Source: Porticoccus sp.
GTDB taxonomy: Bacteria > Pseudomonadota > Gammaproteobacteria > Pseudomonadales > Porticoccaceae
Direction: 5' to 3'
Length of the DNA stretch: 13,501 nt
Assembly (NCBI GenBank): GCA_011049795.1
Contig: DRHD01000316.1
Span: 1 to 13,501, forward strand
Shown: piece after piece, positions 11,964 to 13,501 of the stretch
Position numbering within the stretch: the stretch's first letter is position 1
Layout of the letters: each line of letters starts with the position of its first letter
Made by a program: the position numbers and the translations under genes
The notes under the pieces: generated by a model
The model's database searches: none
Seen by the model: the letters and a program-made list of their open reading frames with translations, nothing else
Told to the model about the DNA's origin: nothing

Positions 11964-13501
11964 TTGAATGATTTAACTAATCCCGTCGAGGTCCTAGGGA
12001 TCGACGCTGGCGGCACGATGACCGATACGTTCTTTGTACGTAAAGACGGCACGTTTGTTGTTGGTAAAGCCCAGAGTGATAGCGACGAAGCAAATGCAGT
12101 ACTGGAATCCAGTAAAGATGCACTGGCTCACTGGGGCAAAGAAGTACAAGAAGTATACCCAGAAATGGTTACCTGTGTATTCTCTGGTACAGCCATGCTC
12201 AACCGTGTTGTTGGTCGTAAAGGTCTTCGTACTGGTTTGATCGTAAGTAAAGGTTTTGAAGATTTCCACCGTATGGGTCGTGCACTTCAGTGCTACCTGG
12301 GTTACGCGTTTGAAGATCGCCTTCACCTTAATACGCACCGTTTTGATGAGTCTCTGGTTCACATTCACGATACTCGCGGTGTTACCGAGCGTATTGACTG
12401 TAAAGGTCAAGTTGTCATTCCTGTTCGTCTTCATGAAGCGCGTGAAGCAGCTCGTGAACTGATTGATCAAGGCGTTAAAGCTATTGCGATCAGCATGATC
12501 AGCTCTTACCTGAACGGCGAGCACGAACGTGCTGTTCGTAATGTTGTTCTTGAAGTGGCTAAAGAAATGGGTGCTGATATCCCAGTCTTTGCTTCTGTTG
12601 ACTACTACCCAGTACGTAAAGAAAGTCACCGTACCAACACAACCATCCTTGAAGCTTATGCAGCAGAGCCTTCTCGTGCCATTCTGAGAGACTTGAGCGA
12701 TCGCATGAAAGCCGAAGGTGCTACTTTCGACTTGCGTGTAATGGCAAGTCACGGCGGTACTATTGGCTGGAAAGCAAAAGAACTGGCTCGTACGCTAGTA
12801 TCTGGTCCAATCGGTGGTGTCATCGGTGCTAAATACCTGGGTGAGCAGCTTGGTTATGAAAACATCGCATGTTCCGACATCGGTGGTACCAGCTTCGATA
12901 TGGCTTTGATCACTCAAAATAACTTCTCTATCCACAAAGACGGCGACGTGGCTCGTTTGGTGCTGTCTCTGCCAATGGTTGCTATGGATACCATCGGAGC
13001 TGGTGCGGGTAGTTTCGTACGTATCGATCCTTACTCTCAGTCTCTGAAGTTGGGTCCTGATAGTGCTGGTTACCGTGTAGGTACTTGCTGGCCAGAAGGT
13101 GGTCTGGATGTAGTATCTGTAACTGACTGTCACATCATCCTTGGTTACCTGAACCCAGATAACTTCCTCGGCGGTATTCTGGACCTGGACGTGCCTCGCG
13201 CTCGCCAGTGCATTCAAGACCAAATCGCTACGCCACTTGGCCTATCTGTTGAAGATGCGGCTGCTGGTGTAATCGAACTGCTTGACCTTTCTTTGCGTCA
13301 GCACCTTCGTGCGATGATTACCGGTAAGGGTTACAGCCCACGTGACTTCGTGTGCTTCTCCTACGGTGGTGGTGGTCCAGTTCACGCCTACGGTTACACC
13401 AAAGGCTTGGGCTTTAAAGACGTTATCGTTCCTGCTTGGGCTGCTGGTTTCTCTGCCTTTGGTTGTGCTACTGCAGACTTCGAATATCGTTACGATAAGA
13501 G
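11964..13501 (+). CDS. acxA: Acetone carboxylase beta subunit (partial, 3' end outside window)
   Basis: Large subunit of the heterohexameric enzyme that uses ATP to carboxylate acetone to acetoacetate in the cytoplasm. It belongs to the hydantoinase A/oxoprolinase family. The frame is open from TTG at 11964 to the edge: 512 codons of a family length near 715. The ASKHA-type phosphate loops are seen as GIDAGGTMTD (residues 12-21) and DIGGTSFD (305-312). Stretches such as FSGTAMLNRVVGRKGL, FASVDYYPVRKESHRTNTTI, VSGPIGGVIGAKYLGE and VPAWAAGFSAFGC match the Xanthobacter AcxA sequence as I recall it almost residue for residue. This separates it from generic hydantoinases. Codon use is strongly biased to CGT, GGT, GTT and AAA, unlike the neighbouring genes, as expected for an abundant protein. 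acxB and acxC should follow downstream. Acetophenone carboxylase is a less likely alternative. Confidence 0.92.
   Translation, partial: MNDLTNPVEVLGIDAGGTMTDTFFVRKDGTFVVGKAQSDSDEANAVLESSKDALAHWGKEVQEVYPEMVTCVFSGTAMLNRVVGRKGLRTGLIVSKGFEDFHRMGRALQCYLGYAFEDRLHLNTHRFDESLVHIHDTRGVTERIDCKGQVVIPVRLHEAREAARELIDQGVKAIAISMISSYLNGEHERAVRNVVLEVAKEMGADIPVFASVDYYPVRKESHRTNTTILEAYAAEPSRAILRDLSDRMKAEGATFDLRVMASHGGTIGWKAKELARTLVSGPIGGVIGAKYLGEQLGYENIACSDIGGTSFDMALITQNNFSIHKDGDVARLVLSLPMVAMDTIGAGAGSFVRIDPYSQSLKLGPDSAGYRVGTCWPEGGLDVVSVTDCHIILGYLNPDNFLGGILDLDVPRARQCIQDQIATPLGLSVEDAAAGVIELLDLSLRQHLRAMITGKGYSPRDFVCFSYGGGGPVHAYGYTKGLGFKDVIVPAWAAGFSAFGCATADFEYRYDK

Noticed and set aside
11994..12752. 252-residue open frame on the minus strand
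   Set aside because: It lies opposite acxA and arises from that gene's biased codons. Its translation is low-complexity and Thr/Phe-rich with no family character.
12795..13223. 142-residue open frame on the minus strand
   Set aside because: Also opposite acxA; Thr/Val-rich shadow with no motif and no ribosome site.
1..13501. Mobile elements, CRISPR arrays, tRNA genes, phage genes
   Set aside because: No transposase-like protein, terminal repeats, spaced direct repeats or tRNA-like sequence were seen on either strand.

Overview
The window looks like chromosomal DNA of a gammaproteobacterium. The E. coli-type glutamate-cysteine ligase (GshA), acyl-carrier-protein phosphodiesterase (AcpH), DsbB, the RND pump and the AcoR-type sigma-54 activator all fit that class. 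A marine lineage such as Cellvibrionales is possible, but this is only an impression from protein character. I saw no tRNA, rRNA, CRISPR array, insertion sequence or phage gene.

Left part (1-2002): a minus-strand cluster reads dsbB, lrgA, lrgB (disulfide-bond quinone reductase, then a two-gene holin/antiholin-like membrane pair). The genes overlap, and lrgB runs off the left edge. A plus-strand HPP-family membrane protein follows, pointing away from dsbB.

Middle (2027-4462): a tightly packed minus-strand operon, read from high to low coordinates, encodes a small conserved hypothetical protein, gshA (UUG start) and acpH (GUG start, GTGA overlap with the gshA stop). It joins the first enzyme of glutathione synthesis to an enzyme that removes phosphopantetheine from acyl carrier protein. 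To its right, on the plus strand, is a two-gene RND efflux unit (periplasmic adaptor and inner-membrane pump, 2 bp apart) and then a DUF2721 membrane protein. A hairpin plus T-run at 9576-9611 may end this unit.

Right part (9584-13501): the most distinctive region. An AcoR-like sigma-54 activator (GAF, PAS, AAA+, Fis-type HTH) on the minus strand is divergent from a plus-strand gene that matches the acetone carboxylase beta subunit (AcxA, hydantoinase A/oxoprolinase family) along all 512 visible codons. The 409-bp gap between them holds a consensus sigma-54 -24/-12 promoter (TGGCACGGCTGTTGCA), two inverted repeats at enhancer distance, a possible IHF site, and a leader of about 100 nt ending in a good Shine-Dalgarno before a UUG start. 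acxA has strongly biased CGT/GGT codon use, unlike its neighbours, which suggests very high expression when induced. The layout matches the acxR/acxABC arrangement known from Xanthobacter, so acxB and acxC should lie just beyond the right edge. The module would carboxylate acetone to acetoacetate under the control of a ketone- or alcohol-responsive activator.
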